Shown here piece after piece: positions 50,123 to 59,036 of a stretch of 64,000 nucleotides of DNA. The stretch comes from Paenochrobactrum pullorum (GTDB lineage: Bacteria > Pseudomonadota > Alphaproteobacteria > Rhizobiales > Rhizobiaceae), in NCBI RefSeq assembly GCF_041929845.1, contig NZ_JBHEEH010000006.1:62001-126000 (forward strand). The letters run 5' to 3'. Position 1 is the stretch's first letter. Each line of letters starts with the position of its first letter. A program made the translations under genes and the position numbers. The notes beneath the pieces were generated by a model. The model had not been told where the DNA came from. It worked only from the letters and a program-made list of their open reading frames with translations, and made no database searches.

Positions 50123-51661
50123 TTAGGCTGCTTCTGCTGCCATACGCTCTGCTTTTTCGATCGCTTCTTCAATAGAGCCGACCATGTAGAAAGCAGGTTC
50201 TGGAAGGTGATCGTAATCACCTGCGCAAAGACCTTTAAAGCCCTTGATGGTGTCAGCCAGATCAACCAGCTTACCTGGAGAACCGGTGAAGATTTCAGCC
50301 ACGAAGAATGGCTGGCTGAGGAAGCGTTCGATCTTACGAGCGCGCGCAACGGTCAGCTTATCGTCTTCTGACAATTCATCCATACCAAGAATGGCGATGA
50401 TGTCCTGAAGTGACTTATAGCGCTGCAGGATGGACTGTACCTGACGGGCAACATCATAATGCTCTTCACCAACAATCATTGGGTCAAGCATACGCGATGT
50501 TGAGTCAAGCGGGTCAACAGCCGGATAAATACCCTTTTCAGCGATCGAACGGTTAAGAACGGTCGTCGCATCCAAGTGCGCAAAGGATGTCGCAGGCGCA
50601 GGGTCGGTCAAGTCATCCGCAGGAACGTAAATTGCCTGAACAGATGTAATCGAGCCCTTTGTTGTTGTCGTAATACGTTCCTGCATCTGACCCATGTCAG
50701 TTGCAAGTGTTGGCTGATAACCAACAGCAGAAGGAATACGACCCAACAGCGCCGACACTTCGGAACCAGCCTGTGTGAAGCGGAAGATGTTGTCCACGAA
50801 GAACAGAACGTCCTGACCTTCATCACGGAAGTTTTCCGCAATTGTCAAACCGGAGAGAGCAACACGTGCACGGGCACCCGGTGGTTCGTTCATTTGACCG
50901 TAAACGAGTGCAGCTTTAGAACCTTCACCCCCGCCAAGTTTATTAACCCCGGATTCGATCATTTCGTGGTAAAGGTCGTTACCTTCACGGGTACGCTCAC
51001 CAACACCTGCGAATACAGAGTAACCGCCGTGCGCTTTCGCCACGTTATTGATCAGTTCCATGATGAGAACGGTTTTACCAACGCCCGCACCGCCGAAGAG
51101 GCCGATCTTACCGCCCTTGGCATATGGGGCCAACAGGTCAACAACCTTAATACCGGTGACGAGAATCTCAGATTCTGTCGACTGTTCGATATAAGCAGGT
51201 GCTTCCTGGTGAATTGCACGACGTGCAGCAGTCTTGATCGGACCAGCTTCGTCCACAGGCTCACCGATCACATTCATGATACGGCCGAGTGTTTCTTCAC
51301 CAACTGGAACCATGATAGGTGCGCCAGTATCGGTTACTTCCTGTCCACGCACGAGACCTTCGGTCGAGTCCATAGCAATGGTACGAACAGTATTTTCACC
51401 CAAGTGCTGTGCAACTTCAAGCACAAGACGGGCACCGAGATTGTCTGTTTCCAGCGCGTTGAGGATCAGCGGCAGCTGACCATCTTCAAACTGAACGTCA
51501 ACAACCGCACCAATCACCTGCTTGATACGTCCGACAGCACCTTTAGCCGCTGCTTTCGTTGCGGTAGACTTGGCAGAAGCCTTAGCCGGAGCCTTGGCCG
51601 CCTTATCTTCCGGCGCCGCCTTTGCTGCGGCGGTAGTTTTCGGGGTCGCTGCTTTAGCCAT
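50123..51661 (-). CDS. atpD: ATP synthase F1, beta subunit (with Ala/Lys-rich N-terminal extension)
   Basis: A 512-residue catalytic beta subunit. Walker A GGAGVGKT is at 190-197, the catalytic region GERTREGNDLYHEM near 223, and DNIFRFTQAGSEVSALLGRIPSAVGYQPTL near 291-320. About 40 residues rich in Ala, Lys, Pro and Thr precede the usual start (GRIKQVIGAVVDVQF). Similar extensions are known in Brucella and relatives. The start at 51661 is 17 bp from the atpG stop. The enzyme makes ATP from ADP using the proton gradient. Confidence 0.97.
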   Translation of the reverse strand: MAKAATPKTTAAAKAAPEDKAAKAPAKASAKSTATKAAAKGAVGRIKQVIGAVVDVQFEDGQLPLILNALETDNLGARLVLEVAQHLGENTVRTIAMDSTEGLVRGQEVTDTGAPIMVPVGEETLGRIMNVIGEPVDEAGPIKTAARRAIHQEAPAYIEQSTESEILVTGIKVVDLLAPYAKGGKIGLFGGAGVGKTVLIMELINNVAKAHGGYSVFAGVGERTREGNDLYHEMIESGVNKLGGGEGSKAALVYGQMNEPPGARARVALSGLTIAENFRDEGQDVLFFVDNIFRFTQAGSEVSALLGRIPSAVGYQPTLATDMGQMQERITTTTKGSITSVQAIYVPADDLTDPAPATSFAHLDATTVLNRSIAEKGIYPAVDPLDSTSRMLDPMIVGEEHYDVARQVQSILQRYKSLQDIIAILGMDELSEDDKLTVARARKIERFLSQPFFVAEIFTGSPGKLVDLADTIKGFKGLCAGDYDHLPEPAFYMVGSIEEAIEKAERMAAEAA

Positions 51662-51678
51662 CGATCCTTACCTTCCGA

Positions 51679-52557
51679 TTAGAGCGCTTCCGCGCCCGAA
51701 ATGATTTCGATCAGTTCCTTAGTGATCTGGGCCTGACGCTGACGGTTATATGTGATCGACAATTTGTTGATCATATCACCGGCATTACGCGTCGCGTTAT
51801 CCATTGCACTCATCTTCGCGCCCATTTCGCCCGCCACATTTTCCAGCAATGCACGGAAAATCTGGACCGAAATATTACGCGGGATCAGCGTGCTGAGGAT
51901 AGCCGCAGGATCAGGTTCATATTCATAGATCGCGCCATCGGAACCGGCTGCTTCGCTGCTCTGCGGCGCGGAGGCCGGAATGAGTTGCAATGCAGTTGGC
52001 ACCTGAGAGATGACCGACTTGAATTCAGAATAGAACAGTGTGCAAACGTCAAATGCACCTTCTTCAAACAGCTTGATGACCTTGTGGCCAATCTCATCCG
52101 CATGGATGAATGCAAGCTGTTTGACTTCGCGCAGATTGACATGGTCAAGGATAAGATCAGCAAATTCACGACGCAGAATATCCGCGCCTTTTTTACCGAC
52201 TGTCAAAATCTTGACCGTTTTGCCCTGGCTAAGGAGCTTTCTTGCATGATCACGCGCAAGACGCGCAATCTGTGAGTTAAAGCCACCGCAAAGGCCTCGT
52301 TCTGCCGTAGCGACGACGAGCAAATGCACGTCGTCCTTTCCGGTACCGGTCATCAGCTGCGGAGCATCATCACCGCTTACATTGGCTGCGATGTTTGCCA
52401 GAACGGCACTCATACGCTGCGAGTAAGGGCGGGCTGCTTCCGCTGCTTCTTGGGCACGGCGCAGTTTAGCCGCAGCGACCATTTGCATCGCTTTGGTAAT
52501 TTTCTGCGTCGCCTTGACCGAGGCGATACGGTTTCTCAGATCCTTTAGTGAAGGCAT
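51679..52557 (-). CDS. atpG: ATP synthase F1, gamma subunit
   Basis: A 292-residue central-stalk gamma subunit. The N-terminal helix SLKDLRNRIASVKATQKITKAMQMVAAAKLR and the C-terminal AMDNATRNAGDMINKLSITYNRQRQAQITKELIEI are both diagnostic and form the coiled coil that rotates in the alpha3-beta3 core. ATAERGLCGGFN lies near residue 84. It lies between atpA (21 bp upstream) and atpD (17 bp downstream) in the operon. Confidence 0.97.
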   Translation of the reverse strand: MPSLKDLRNRIASVKATQKITKAMQMVAAAKLRRAQEAAEAARPYSQRMSAVLANIAANVSGDDAPQLMTGTGKDDVHLLVVATAERGLCGGFNSQIARLARDHARKLLSQGKTVKILTVGKKGADILRREFADLILDHVNLREVKQLAFIHADEIGHKVIKLFEEGAFDVCTLFYSEFKSVISQVPTALQLIPASAPQSSEAAGSDGAIYEYEPDPAAILSTLIPRNISVQIFRALLENVAGEMGAKMSAMDNATRNAGDMINKLSITYNRQRQAQITKELIEIISGAEAL

Positions 52558-52578
52558 CCGTTCATCCCGTCACAAAGT

Positions 52579-54108
52579 TCAGGCAAAGGACTTGGCGTAA
52601 GCGTCAACCGCTGCCTTGAGCCTTGCCTTGATGTCATCGGTAAGAGCTTTCTCATCACGGATCGCTTCAAGCACATCTTTGTGCTCGGTGCGCAGTGAGG
52701 ACAGAAGACCCTGTTCGAATTTGCCAACCTGATTAACAGCGATTGCATCGAGATAACCGTTAACACCGGCATAAATCACTGCAACTTGTTCTTCTGTTTT
52801 CAGCGGCGAGAACTGCGGCTGCTTCAGAAGTTCGGTCAGGCGTGCACCACGGTTCAGAAGACGCTGTGTTGCAGCATCAAGATCGGAACCGAACTGGGCG
52901 AATGCTGCCATTTCACGATACTGGGCAAGCTCACCTTTAATGGAACCGGCAACCTGCTTCATCGCTTTGATCTGAGCCGCAGAACCAACACGGGAAACGG
53001 AGAGACCAACGTTAACAGCAGGACGAATCCCCTGATAGAACAGATCGGTTTCCAAGAAAATCTGACCGTCAGTAATCGAAATCACGTTGGTCGGAATAAA
53101 TGCAGAAACGTCATTACCCTGCGTTTCAATAATTGGCAGAGCAGTCAAGGAACCGCCACCGAGTTCGTCATTGAGCTTTGCAGCACGTTCGAGCAAACGG
53201 GAGTGAAGGTAGAAAACGTCACCTGGATATGCTTCACGGCCCGGAGGACGACGCAGCAACAAGGACATCTGACGATAAGCAACAGCCTGCTTGGACAGAT
53301 CGTCATAACCGATCAGTGCGTGCATGCCATTATCACGGAAATATTCACCGATCGCGCAACCTGCAAATGGTGCAAGGAACTGCATCGGAGCAGCATCAGA
53401 AGCCGTTGCAGCGATCACAACTGAATATTCCAGTGCGCCACGCTCTTCGAGAACTTTAACAAACTGCGCAACAGTTGAACGCTTCTGGCCAACAGCTACA
53501 TAAATGCAGAACAGTTTATCTTTTTCCGGACCATTATCATGGATCGCCTTCTGGTTGAGAAAGCTGTCGAGAATGATCGCGGTTTTACCTGTCTGACGGT
53601 CACCAATGACCAGCTCGCGCTGACCACGACCAACAGGGATCAAAGCGTCAATGGCTTTCAAACCGGTTGACATTGGCTCATGCACCGATTTGCGCGGGAT
53701 GATGCCGGGAGCTTTAACGTCTACACGACGGCGCTCGGTCGCAACAATCGGACCTTTACCATCAATTGGGTTACCAAGAGCGTCAACAACACGACCAAGA
53801 AGACCCGGACCAACCGGTACGTCAACGATCGCGCCCGTACGCTTAACAGTATCGCCTTCCTTGATGTCACGGTCGGAGCCGAAGATAACAACACCGACAT
53901 TGTCGCTTTCAAGGTTGAGCGCCATGCCGCGAATGCCACCAGGGAATTCGACCATTTCACCGGCCTGAACATTGTCCAGACCGTAGACGCGTGCAATACC
54001 GTCACCGACGGACAGAACTTGACCGACTTCGGAGACCTCAGCCTCCTTGCCAAAGTTCTTGATTTGCTCTTTCAGGATTGCGGAAATTTCCGCGGCGCGG
54101 ATGTCCAT
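52579..54108 (-). CDS. atpA: ATP synthase F1, alpha subunit
   Basis: A 509-residue non-catalytic alpha subunit. Walker A GDRQTGKT is at 169-176. The N-terminal MDIRAAEISAILKEQIKNF is typical for alphaproteobacteria, and PGREAYPGDVFYLHSRLLERAAK and the QFGSDLDAATQ block are present. The start overlaps the atpH stop by one base (TGATG), coupling the two. All family lengths and motifs are normal. Confidence 0.98.
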   Translation of the reverse strand: MDIRAAEISAILKEQIKNFGKEAEVSEVGQVLSVGDGIARVYGLDNVQAGEMVEFPGGIRGMALNLESDNVGVVIFGSDRDIKEGDTVKRTGAIVDVPVGPGLLGRVVDALGNPIDGKGPIVATERRRVDVKAPGIIPRKSVHEPMSTGLKAIDALIPVGRGQRELVIGDRQTGKTAIILDSFLNQKAIHDNGPEKDKLFCIYVAVGQKRSTVAQFVKVLEERGALEYSVVIAATASDAAPMQFLAPFAGCAIGEYFRDNGMHALIGYDDLSKQAVAYRQMSLLLRRPPGREAYPGDVFYLHSRLLERAAKLNDELGGGSLTALPIIETQGNDVSAFIPTNVISITDGQIFLETDLFYQGIRPAVNVGLSVSRVGSAAQIKAMKQVAGSIKGELAQYREMAAFAQFGSDLDAATQRLLNRGARLTELLKQPQFSPLKTEEQVAVIYAGVNGYLDAIAVNQVGKFEQGLLSSLRTEHKDVLEAIRDEKALTDDIKARLKAAVDAYAKSFA

Positions 54109-54668
54109 CAGCCGACCTCTTTCAGTGCAAGCTTGAGAGAAGAAAGTTTAGTGCGAAGAGAAGTGTCAATCTGGCGCGAACCCATCTTGACGATAAGCCC
54201 GCCGAGGATCGACGGATCGACAGTGACATTGATTGCCACGTCCTTGCCGGCAACACTCTTCAGCGTTGCCTTCAATTCATTTTTCTGTGCGGTGGTCAGC
54301 TCGTAAGCAGACACAACATCAGCAGAAACTTCACCGCGATGCTCGGCAGCAATATTGCGGAATGCTGCAATAATGCCCGGCATCACGAATAAACGACGGT
54401 TACGTGCCACAACACGCAACAAATTTCCGACCAGCCCCTTGATGCCTGCCTTATCGGCGACATTGGAAATAGCGCGCAGCTGATCTTCAGAGGTAAATAC
54501 CGGACTGTTAATCAAACGGCGCAGATCTTCACTTCCTTCCAGAAGTGCTTCAAAGCGACCAAGATCTTTTTCCACAGCGGCAACGGAATTGGTGTCGAGT
54601 GCCAAATCGAATAACGATCCTGCATAACGCTGAGCGACACCTGAAATGAGCGAAGACGTTTCTGTCAC
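54108..54668 (-). CDS. atpH: ATP synthase F1, delta subunit
   Basis: A 186-residue delta (OSCP) subunit linking F1 to the peripheral stalk. The N-terminal helical domain contains GVAQRYAGSLFDLAL, and the C-terminal part has VAINVTVDPSILGGLIVKMGSRQIDTSLRTKL, with the family motif D-P-x-x-x-G-G-x-x-x-x-x-G. It is the first gene of the operon. The 229-bp region upstream must hold the promoter, but no clear -35/-10 pair was identified there. Confidence 0.96.
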   Translation of the reverse strand: MTETSSLISGVAQRYAGSLFDLALDTNSVAAVEKDLGRFEALLEGSEDLRRLINSPVFTSEDQLRAISNVADKAGIKGLVGNLLRVVARNRRLFVMPGIIAAFRNIAAEHRGEVSADVVSAYELTTAQKNELKATLKSVAGKDVAINVTVDPSILGGLIVKMGSRQIDTSLRTKLSSLKLALKEVG

Positions 54669-54897
54669 GAAATACCAGCTCTCTACGTTGCAATCATAAT
54701 TTCGGCTTTTTGTTTTGCCAAATTACGATCTGATTGAATGTTTCCGGAGAAACCCTTGACTACATAAGTAGCCGCACTGAATTTTGAATGCCGTCTAGCA
54801 TAGACCAGCGGGACTCGCAACACGCGAATCCCCCACTTTTATATAACCTTGGCAGCAATTTTGGTATATTTTGCAGCGCATATGGCTCAAACACCCA

Positions 54898-55287
54898 TTA
54901 TTGCACCAAACCGAAGGCAAAAAGCAGCGGTCCGGCAGCCAAGAAAAACTCAAGAATCGCAAAACTCCAATTATAGATTGAACCGGTTTTATCCGACATA
55001 ATTGAAATAAAACGACCGAACAATGTAAAGCCCCAAGCAGCGCCGATTACAAGCCATAAAAACGGCTGTGCAAAGATTAAACATCCAAGCCCAAGCCCCA
55101 AATAAAACCCGGCCATCGTCGACCGGATCGTTGCCAATCCTTCTTTACGGCCACCCGCCAAATCCAGACGCAGCAATTTCAGCGTGAATGCAGGTGCAAA
55201 AAACATCACCAGCCCGAATAATGAGGTTATGACGGCACTTAGCCATGCCAGCCATTCCCCGTTACTTGACGGCAGATAGAATTCCAT
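54898..55287 (-). CDS. Small integral membrane protein, DUF4345-like
   Basis: A 129-residue protein with four hydrophobic segments (about residues 12-32, 48-66, 70-90 and 103-125). The stretch ATIRSTMAGFYLGLGLGCLIFAQ resembles the DUF4345 family, which is functionally uncharacterised; I hold this assignment loosely. It begins MEFYLPSSNGEWLAWLSAVITS. It stands alone between priA and the atp operon on the minus strand, with no strong terminator or clear operon partner. Confidence 0.65.
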   Translation of the reverse strand: MEFYLPSSNGEWLAWLSAVITSLFGLVMFFAPAFTLKLLRLDLAGGRKEGLATIRSTMAGFYLGLGLGCLIFAQPFLWLVIGAAWGFTLFGRFISIMSDKTGSIYNWSFAILEFFLAAGPLLFAFGLVQ

Positions 55288-55362
55288 TTTGATATCCCTG
55301 TGCGACTTTTCTCAATAAGCATAAAGTAGCATCAAAAAGATGCTAAAAGTTTGCCCGATAGT

Positions 55363-57549
55363 TTACAAAAAACTCTGCGGGTCAATATCCACCTGCACCC
55401 GTAAATTTCCTTTAATCTTTGGCGCTCTTTCCAGCAATACCCTCATAAATGCCTGAATGTCTGCGCGTTTGCTGCCGTGAATCAACAAACGATAACGATA
55501 ACGCCCGCGTACAAAGGCTAAGGGCGCTTCTGCCGGCCCCATCACGGACAATTCAGAAGATGGCGGTGCCGCACGCCTTAAAGCGCGCGCGTGATTCTCT
55601 GCCTCAACGCGGTTTTCACCCGATACAATCAATGCAGCCAGACGGCCGAATGGCGGCAAGCCATTGCGCTCGCGCTCATCAATCTCGCGCTCGTAAAAAG
55701 CTTGCGTATCACCGCTGATGATCGCTTGCATCACGGGGTGTTCCGGCTGATAAGTCTGTAAAAGTCCTAGGCTTTTCTTGCCCGTTCGCCCCGCACGTCC
55801 CGTCACCTGATTGAGCAATTGGAAGGTGCGCTCAGCCGCACGCGGATCGCCATTGGCAAGCCCCAAATCCGCATCCACTACGCCCACAAGCGTCATATTG
55901 GGGAAGTTATGACCTTTAGCCACCAATTGTGTACCGATAACAATATCGGCCTCACCTTTGGAAATCGCTTCCAGCTCCAAACGCAAACGTTTCACGCCAC
56001 CTGCCATATCAGACGAAAGCACTATGATTCGCGCCTTCGGAAACAGCGCCTCCGCCTCTTCGGCAATACGTTCCACACCAGGGCCACAGGCAACCAGATG
56101 ATCAAGCGTGCCGCATTCAGGGCAAGCTTCCGGCACTGGTTCATGATAGCCGCATTGGTGGCACATCAATTGACCGCGGAAGCGATGCTCGACCAGCCAG
56201 CTCGAGCAGCTCGGACATTGAAAGCGGTGACCGCAGACGCGACATAATGTCAGAGGCGCATAACCACGACGATTGAGGAAAAGCAGCGCCTGTTCGCCGC
56301 GCTCGATGGTTTTACCCATCACTTCGGTCAAAGCAGGCGACAAAAAGCGTCCCGGTGGCGGCGGTGAGCGCCGCATATCGATGGTTTTGAGTGTCGGCAG
56401 AGCCGCATCGGCATAGCGGCTATAGAGTTTGATTCGGGCGTAACGCCCCTGATCGGCGTTAACCTGACTTTCAATCGACGGCGTCGCAGAAGCCAGCACC
56501 ACCGGAAAGCCGCCAATATGCCCGCGCACCACAGCCATATCGCGCGCATTATAGAAAACACGATCTTCTTGTTTGTAAGCCGGATCATGTTCTTCATCGA
56601 CAACGATAAGGCCTAAATCCTGAAACGGCAAAAACAACGCAGAACGCGCACCAGCGACAATCTTCACCGTGCCTTCCGCCACTTGGCGCCAAACACGTTC
56701 ACGACTGCGTGGTGCAAGGTCTGAGTGCCACTCGGCAGGCTTTGAGCCGAATCGGTCATGGAAGCGATCCAAGAACTGCTGTGTCAGCGCAATTTCCGGC
56801 AACAGGATCAGCACTTGACGTCCCTGCTCCAGCGCACGCGCCACCGCTTCAAAGTAAACTTCCGTTTTACCCGAACCCGTCACACCATCAATGAGCGACA
56901 CCGAAAAGCGCTTGGCGTCCACCGCTTCCACCAAGCGGTCGGCCGCATCGCGTTGATCTTCGGAGAGCGATGCGCGGGCAAAATTAGTATCGGGTGGCGC
57001 AACAACCGGAGGAGATGGAATAAAGACATCCTCAAACAGCCCTTGTGCCTTCAAGCCGTCAATCACCGTTGCGGAAACACCGGCCACATGCGCAAGGCCG
57101 GTCCGTGTCCATGCCAAGCCATTGCTGGCATGTTCCAATACCCTTGAGCGTGCCGAGGTCAAACGCTCCGGTTCACCGCCAATATATCGTAAACCTGCAA
57201 TCGGTGGCTCCGGATCAAAAGCTGTCGGCACCCGCAAAATCATCCGCGCTACCATTCCCGGTGGGGACAGCGTATAATCGGCTGCCCATAGCATGAATTT
57301 GATGATGTCGGGATGAATGAGCGGGCAATCAAAAACTTCCGATATGCTTTTCAGTTTTTTCGGATCAACTTTGTCCACCTCACCGTCAACGACAATGCCC
57401 GGCACCAATCTTGGCCCCAGCGGCACGCGCACGACAGAGCCCGGCTGCACCGACATTCCATCGGGAACCAAATAAGAATAAGGCCGTTCAGACGGCAAAG
57501 GCACCAATACAGGCACAATGCGTTGAGAAAAAAACGAATCTTGCATCAT
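55363..57549 (-). CDS. priA: Primosomal protein N' (replication restart helicase PriA)
   Basis: A 728-residue 3'-5' DNA helicase that restarts stalled replication forks. The N-terminal 3'-DNA-binding domain begins RIVPVLVPLPSERPYSYLVP. Walker A is DGVTGSGKTEVYFE (about 234-247), and the DEEH box is VVDEEHDPAYKQEDR. Zinc-binding cysteines occur in CRVCGHRFQCPSCSSWLVEH and MCHQCGYHEPVPEACPECG, and RAGRTGK is motif VI. The frame extends 24 codons upstream, but the ATG at 57547-57549 has an AAGG site and gives the family N-terminus. It is divergent from the aldolase gene. Confidence 0.95.
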   Translation of the reverse strand: MMQDSFFSQRIVPVLVPLPSERPYSYLVPDGMSVQPGSVVRVPLGPRLVPGIVVDGEVDKVDPKKLKSISEVFDCPLIHPDIIKFMLWAADYTLSPPGMVARMILRVPTAFDPEPPIAGLRYIGGEPERLTSARSRVLEHASNGLAWTRTGLAHVAGVSATVIDGLKAQGLFEDVFIPSPPVVAPPDTNFARASLSEDQRDAADRLVEAVDAKRFSVSLIDGVTGSGKTEVYFEAVARALEQGRQVLILLPEIALTQQFLDRFHDRFGSKPAEWHSDLAPRSRERVWRQVAEGTVKIVAGARSALFLPFQDLGLIVVDEEHDPAYKQEDRVFYNARDMAVVRGHIGGFPVVLASATPSIESQVNADQGRYARIKLYSRYADAALPTLKTIDMRRSPPPPGRFLSPALTEVMGKTIERGEQALLFLNRRGYAPLTLCRVCGHRFQCPSCSSWLVEHRFRGQLMCHQCGYHEPVPEACPECGTLDHLVACGPGVERIAEEAEALFPKARIIVLSSDMAGGVKRLRLELEAISKGEADIVIGTQLVAKGHNFPNMTLVGVVDADLGLANGDPRAAERTFQLLNQVTGRAGRTGKKSLGLLQTYQPEHPVMQAIISGDTQAFYEREIDERERNGLPPFGRLAALIVSGENRVEAENHARALRRAAPPSSELSVMGPAEAPLAFVRGRYRYRLLIHGSKRADIQAFMRVLLERAPKIKGNLRVQVDIDPQSFL

Positions 57550-57641
57550 GAGCGTGACCTTGGCGCGGCTTTGCGTTAAAGAAAAGCCACCTTTGCGCAA
57601 TATGCTTATAAAAGCACCCATCCGGATGAAGGAAACCCGTT

Positions 57642-58295
57642 ATGAAATTCTTCGTAGATACCGCAGACGTCAATGATATCCGTGAACTGAATGATTTAGG
57701 TCTGGTGGACGGTGTTACAACCAACCCGTCGCTGATTCTTAAATCAGGCCGCGATATTCTTGAAGTCACCAAAGAAATTTGCAGCATTGTTGATGGTCCG
57801 GTTTCCGCTGAAGTTGCAGCAACCGACTATGCAACCATCATGAAAGAAGCGGCTGTTATTGCCAAGATCGCAGACAATATCTGCATCAAACTGCCGCTTA
57901 CCCTTGATGGTTTGAAAGCTTGTAAGGCGCTGACATCTGATGGTCACCAGACCAACGTCACCCTTTGCTTCTCCGCCAATCAGGCGCTTCTGGCTGCAAA
58001 AGCCGGTGCAACTTATGTTTCTCCGTTCATCGGCCGTATTGATGATATCGGCCTCAACGGCATGGAACTGATTGCTGAAATCCGTTCGATCTTCGACAAT
58101 TATGATTTCAAAACCCAGATTTTGGCGGCATCTGTTCGCACCGTAAACCACGTTAAAGAAGCAGCTCTCATCGGCGCTGACGTCGTCACTGCACCACCGG
58201 CAACCCTGAAAGCACTGGTCAAGCATCCGCTGACCGACAAAGGCTTGGAAGCATTCCTGGCTGACTGGGCAAAAACCGGCCAATCGATTGCGTAA
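57642..58295 (+). CDS. fsa: Fructose-6-phosphate aldolase / small transaldolase
   Basis: A 217-residue Schiff-base aldolase of the MipB/TalC family. It starts MKFFVDTADVNDIRELND and contains GVTTNPSLI near residue 24, the catalytic lysine in NICIKLPLT (K83), and GATYVSPFIGRIDD near residue 126. Short members catalyse either transaldolase or fructose-6-phosphate aldolase chemistry; sequence alone does not decide, but transaldolase is likely in a pathway with transketolase. It has an AAGGAA site and is monocistronic with a terminator. In many rhizobia this gene is adjacent to priA, as here. Confidence 0.92.
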   Translation: MKFFVDTADVNDIRELNDLGLVDGVTTNPSLILKSGRDILEVTKEICSIVDGPVSAEVAATDYATIMKEAAVIAKIADNICIKLPLTLDGLKACKALTSDGHQTNVTLCFSANQALLAAKAGATYVSPFIGRIDDIGLNGMELIAEIRSIFDNYDFKTQILAASVRTVNHVKEAALIGADVVTAPPATLKALVKHPLTDKGLEAFLADWAKTGQSIA

Positions 58296-58339
58296 GCCAA
58301 TTGCTTAAGTCGATTGCTTAACTTCTAAGCGATGAAAAT

Positions 58340-58376
58340 AAAAAAACCGGCGCAGGCAAACTGTGCCGGTATTTTT
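58340..58376 (+). terminator. Terminator after the transaldolase gene
   Basis: ACCGGCGCAG pairs with CTGTGCCGGT (one G-U) around a 5-nt loop, then ATTTTTAT. The A-run on the left may serve nadD on the other strand; the element overlaps the nadD stop codon region. Confidence 0.88.
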
Positions 58377-59022
58377 ATAGGTTACGCAACGCGGTCGATG
58401 AAAGCCTGGAACGGGGCCCGTGTAAAAACACCCATGCGGGTGCCGGACGTTTGGCAAGGCTTGCTGCGTCGCGCTCATTCAACCGGTAAGGCGCATAAGT
58501 TTGTGCCATCCGGGATGTCAGCGGTGTGAGGCTGGCATTGGGGCGATCAATCACGGCAATCGGAAATTGGTCAGCAATCTGGCGCCAGCGATCCCAGCGG
58601 TGAAACTGCGCCAGATTATCTGCCCCCATGATCCAGACAAAGTTCACATCCGGATTGGCCGCTTTAATGATGGCCAAAGTGTCGGCGGTGAAGCGCACTT
58701 TATATGCAGCTTCCAATGCAGTGATTTTAATGCGCGGATCACGCGCCAATTGGCGGCTGGCATTCAATCGATCTTTTAACGGTACCAAATCACGCGCATC
58801 TTTAAGCGGGCTGCCGGGTGTCACCATCCACCAGAGCTGGTCGAGTTTCAAGCGGCGCAGTGCCGTTTCCGCCACTAGTAAATGTCCGGCATGGGGCGGA
58901 TTGAACGAGCCGCCGAATAATCCCACGCTCATACCCTTTTCCACATGCGGCATGCGCAAGTCACACATGCTCACATCAGGATAAAGCTCTTTCAGCGTGG
59001 AAAAACGGGAGACGCTCACCAT
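58375..59022 (-). CDS. nadD: Nicotinate-nucleotide adenylyltransferase
   Basis: A 215-residue enzyme that joins ATP and nicotinate mononucleotide to deamido-NAD. The nucleotidyl-transferase motif GLFGGSFNPPHAGH and a late ISSTALR-like SRLSSTALRNL are present, with WWMVTPGSPLKD near residue 64. The start is ambiguous: ATG 59022 follows an AAGGG placed at the proA stop, while an internal ATG (58953, MPHVEKGM) matches recalled Brucella homologues. It is last in obgE-proB-proA-nadD. The genes rsfS and rlmH, which often follow nadD, are missing here. Confidence 0.93.
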   Translation of the reverse strand: MVSVSRFSTLKELYPDVSMCDLRMPHVEKGMSVGLFGGSFNPPHAGHLLVAETALRRLKLDQLWWMVTPGSPLKDARDLVPLKDRLNASRQLARDPRIKITALEAAYKVRFTADTLAIIKAANPDVNFVWIMGADNLAQFHRWDRWRQIADQFPIAVIDRPNASLTPLTSRMAQTYAPYRLNERDAASLAKRPAPAWVFLHGPRSRLSSTALRNL

Positions 59023-59036
59023 CAGGAACTTAGCCC

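Noticed and set aside
50576..51682. 368-codon open frame on the plus strand
   Set aside because: It is antisense to atpD. The long run without stops reflects codon bias in the highly conserved gene.
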